NCBI GenBank assembly: GCA_036310185.1
Contig: JAXJSH010000058.1
Span: 1 to 5,360, forward strand
Source of the DNA: JALENY01 sp036310185
GTDB lineage: Bacteria > Bacillota > Clostridia > Lachnospirales > Lachnospiraceae
DNA: 5,360 bases
Direction: 5' to 3'
The position numbers and the translations under genes were made by a program. Every line of letters begins with the position of its first letter. Positions within the stretch are counted from its first letter, which is position 1. The notes below the pieces were generated by a model. The model saw only the letters and a list, made by a program, of their open reading frames with translations, was not told where the DNA came from and searched no databases. This document shows positions 5,305 to 5,360 of the stretch, in pieces.

Positions 5305-5356
5305 TAAAAAGCGAAAGTTCGCCAACGGGTTTCATAACCCCATCGGTGCCTTTCGC
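5305..5356 (-). terminator. Strong intrinsic terminator of an off-window leftward gene
   Basis: On the minus strand GCGAAAG (5356-5350) pairs with CTTTCGC (5317-5311). Inside, CCGATGGGGTT (5346-5336) pairs with AAACCCGTTGG (5332-5322) with one mismatch, around a 3-base loop. Five U residues plus more A/U follow (5310-5304). The plus strand has no T-run, so it acts leftward, on a gene beyond the right edge of the window. The gap from here to the inferred left end of the insertion sequence (5269-5304) holds nothing else recognisable. Confidence 0.75.
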
Positions 5357-5360
5357 AGAA

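Noticed and set aside
1..5360. CRISPR arrays, tRNA or rRNA genes, toxin-antitoxin pairs, defence genes
   Set aside because: I saw no regularly spaced repeats, no cloverleaf or rRNA signature, and no small paired genes in any stretch between the annotated genes.

Overview
This 5.36-kb window looks like chromosomal DNA of a low-to-mid GC Firmicute of class Clostridia, probably a gut-type Lachnospiraceae. That rests on the style of the proteins (a 'DVNSAF'-type Y-family polymerase, a 'GGSAVY'-type shikimate kinase, a clostridial MurA), on strong AGGAGG-like ribosome binding sites and on compact intrinsic terminators. It is inference from recognised families, not a database match.

Layout, left to right. 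Bases 1-138 are the lysine-rich 3' end of an unidentified rightward gene. It converges on a leftward Y-family DNA polymerase gene (dinB-like, 274-1473), and a hairpin that can terminate in both directions (173-219) lies between them. The polymerase gene diverges from a rightward shikimate kinase-like gene (aroK-like, 1663-2163). The 190-bp divergent region holds two copies of TCCGGGTATAA and two TATAAT boxes facing each other. After 163 bp with its own promoter comes murA (2327-3619), the first committed step of peptidoglycan synthesis, closed by a clear intrinsic terminator. These are housekeeping genes and are not obviously one operon.

Bases ~3675-5268 are an IS110-family insertion sequence on the minus strand. 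It has a 420-aa DEDD/Tnp20 transposase (3799-5061), a short right end (~125 bp) and a ~205-bp left end upstream of the transposase. The left end can fold into several stems: a 9-bp perfect long-range stem, an 8-bp hairpin beside it, and at least one more hairpin. This is the position and general character of the bridge RNA that guides IS110-group recombinases, so the left end is the most interesting part of the window. An 8-base word in one of its loops (ACTTATCT, minus strand) also occurs at the proposed right end of the element, as a donor-binding guide would. The element sits between the murA terminator and a second strong leftward terminator (5305-5356) that belongs to a gene beyond the right edge, so the insertion appears to have broken no gene.

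The systems here belong to known families. The specific bridge-RNA candidate, its guide match and the inferred empty site are testable predictions, not established facts.
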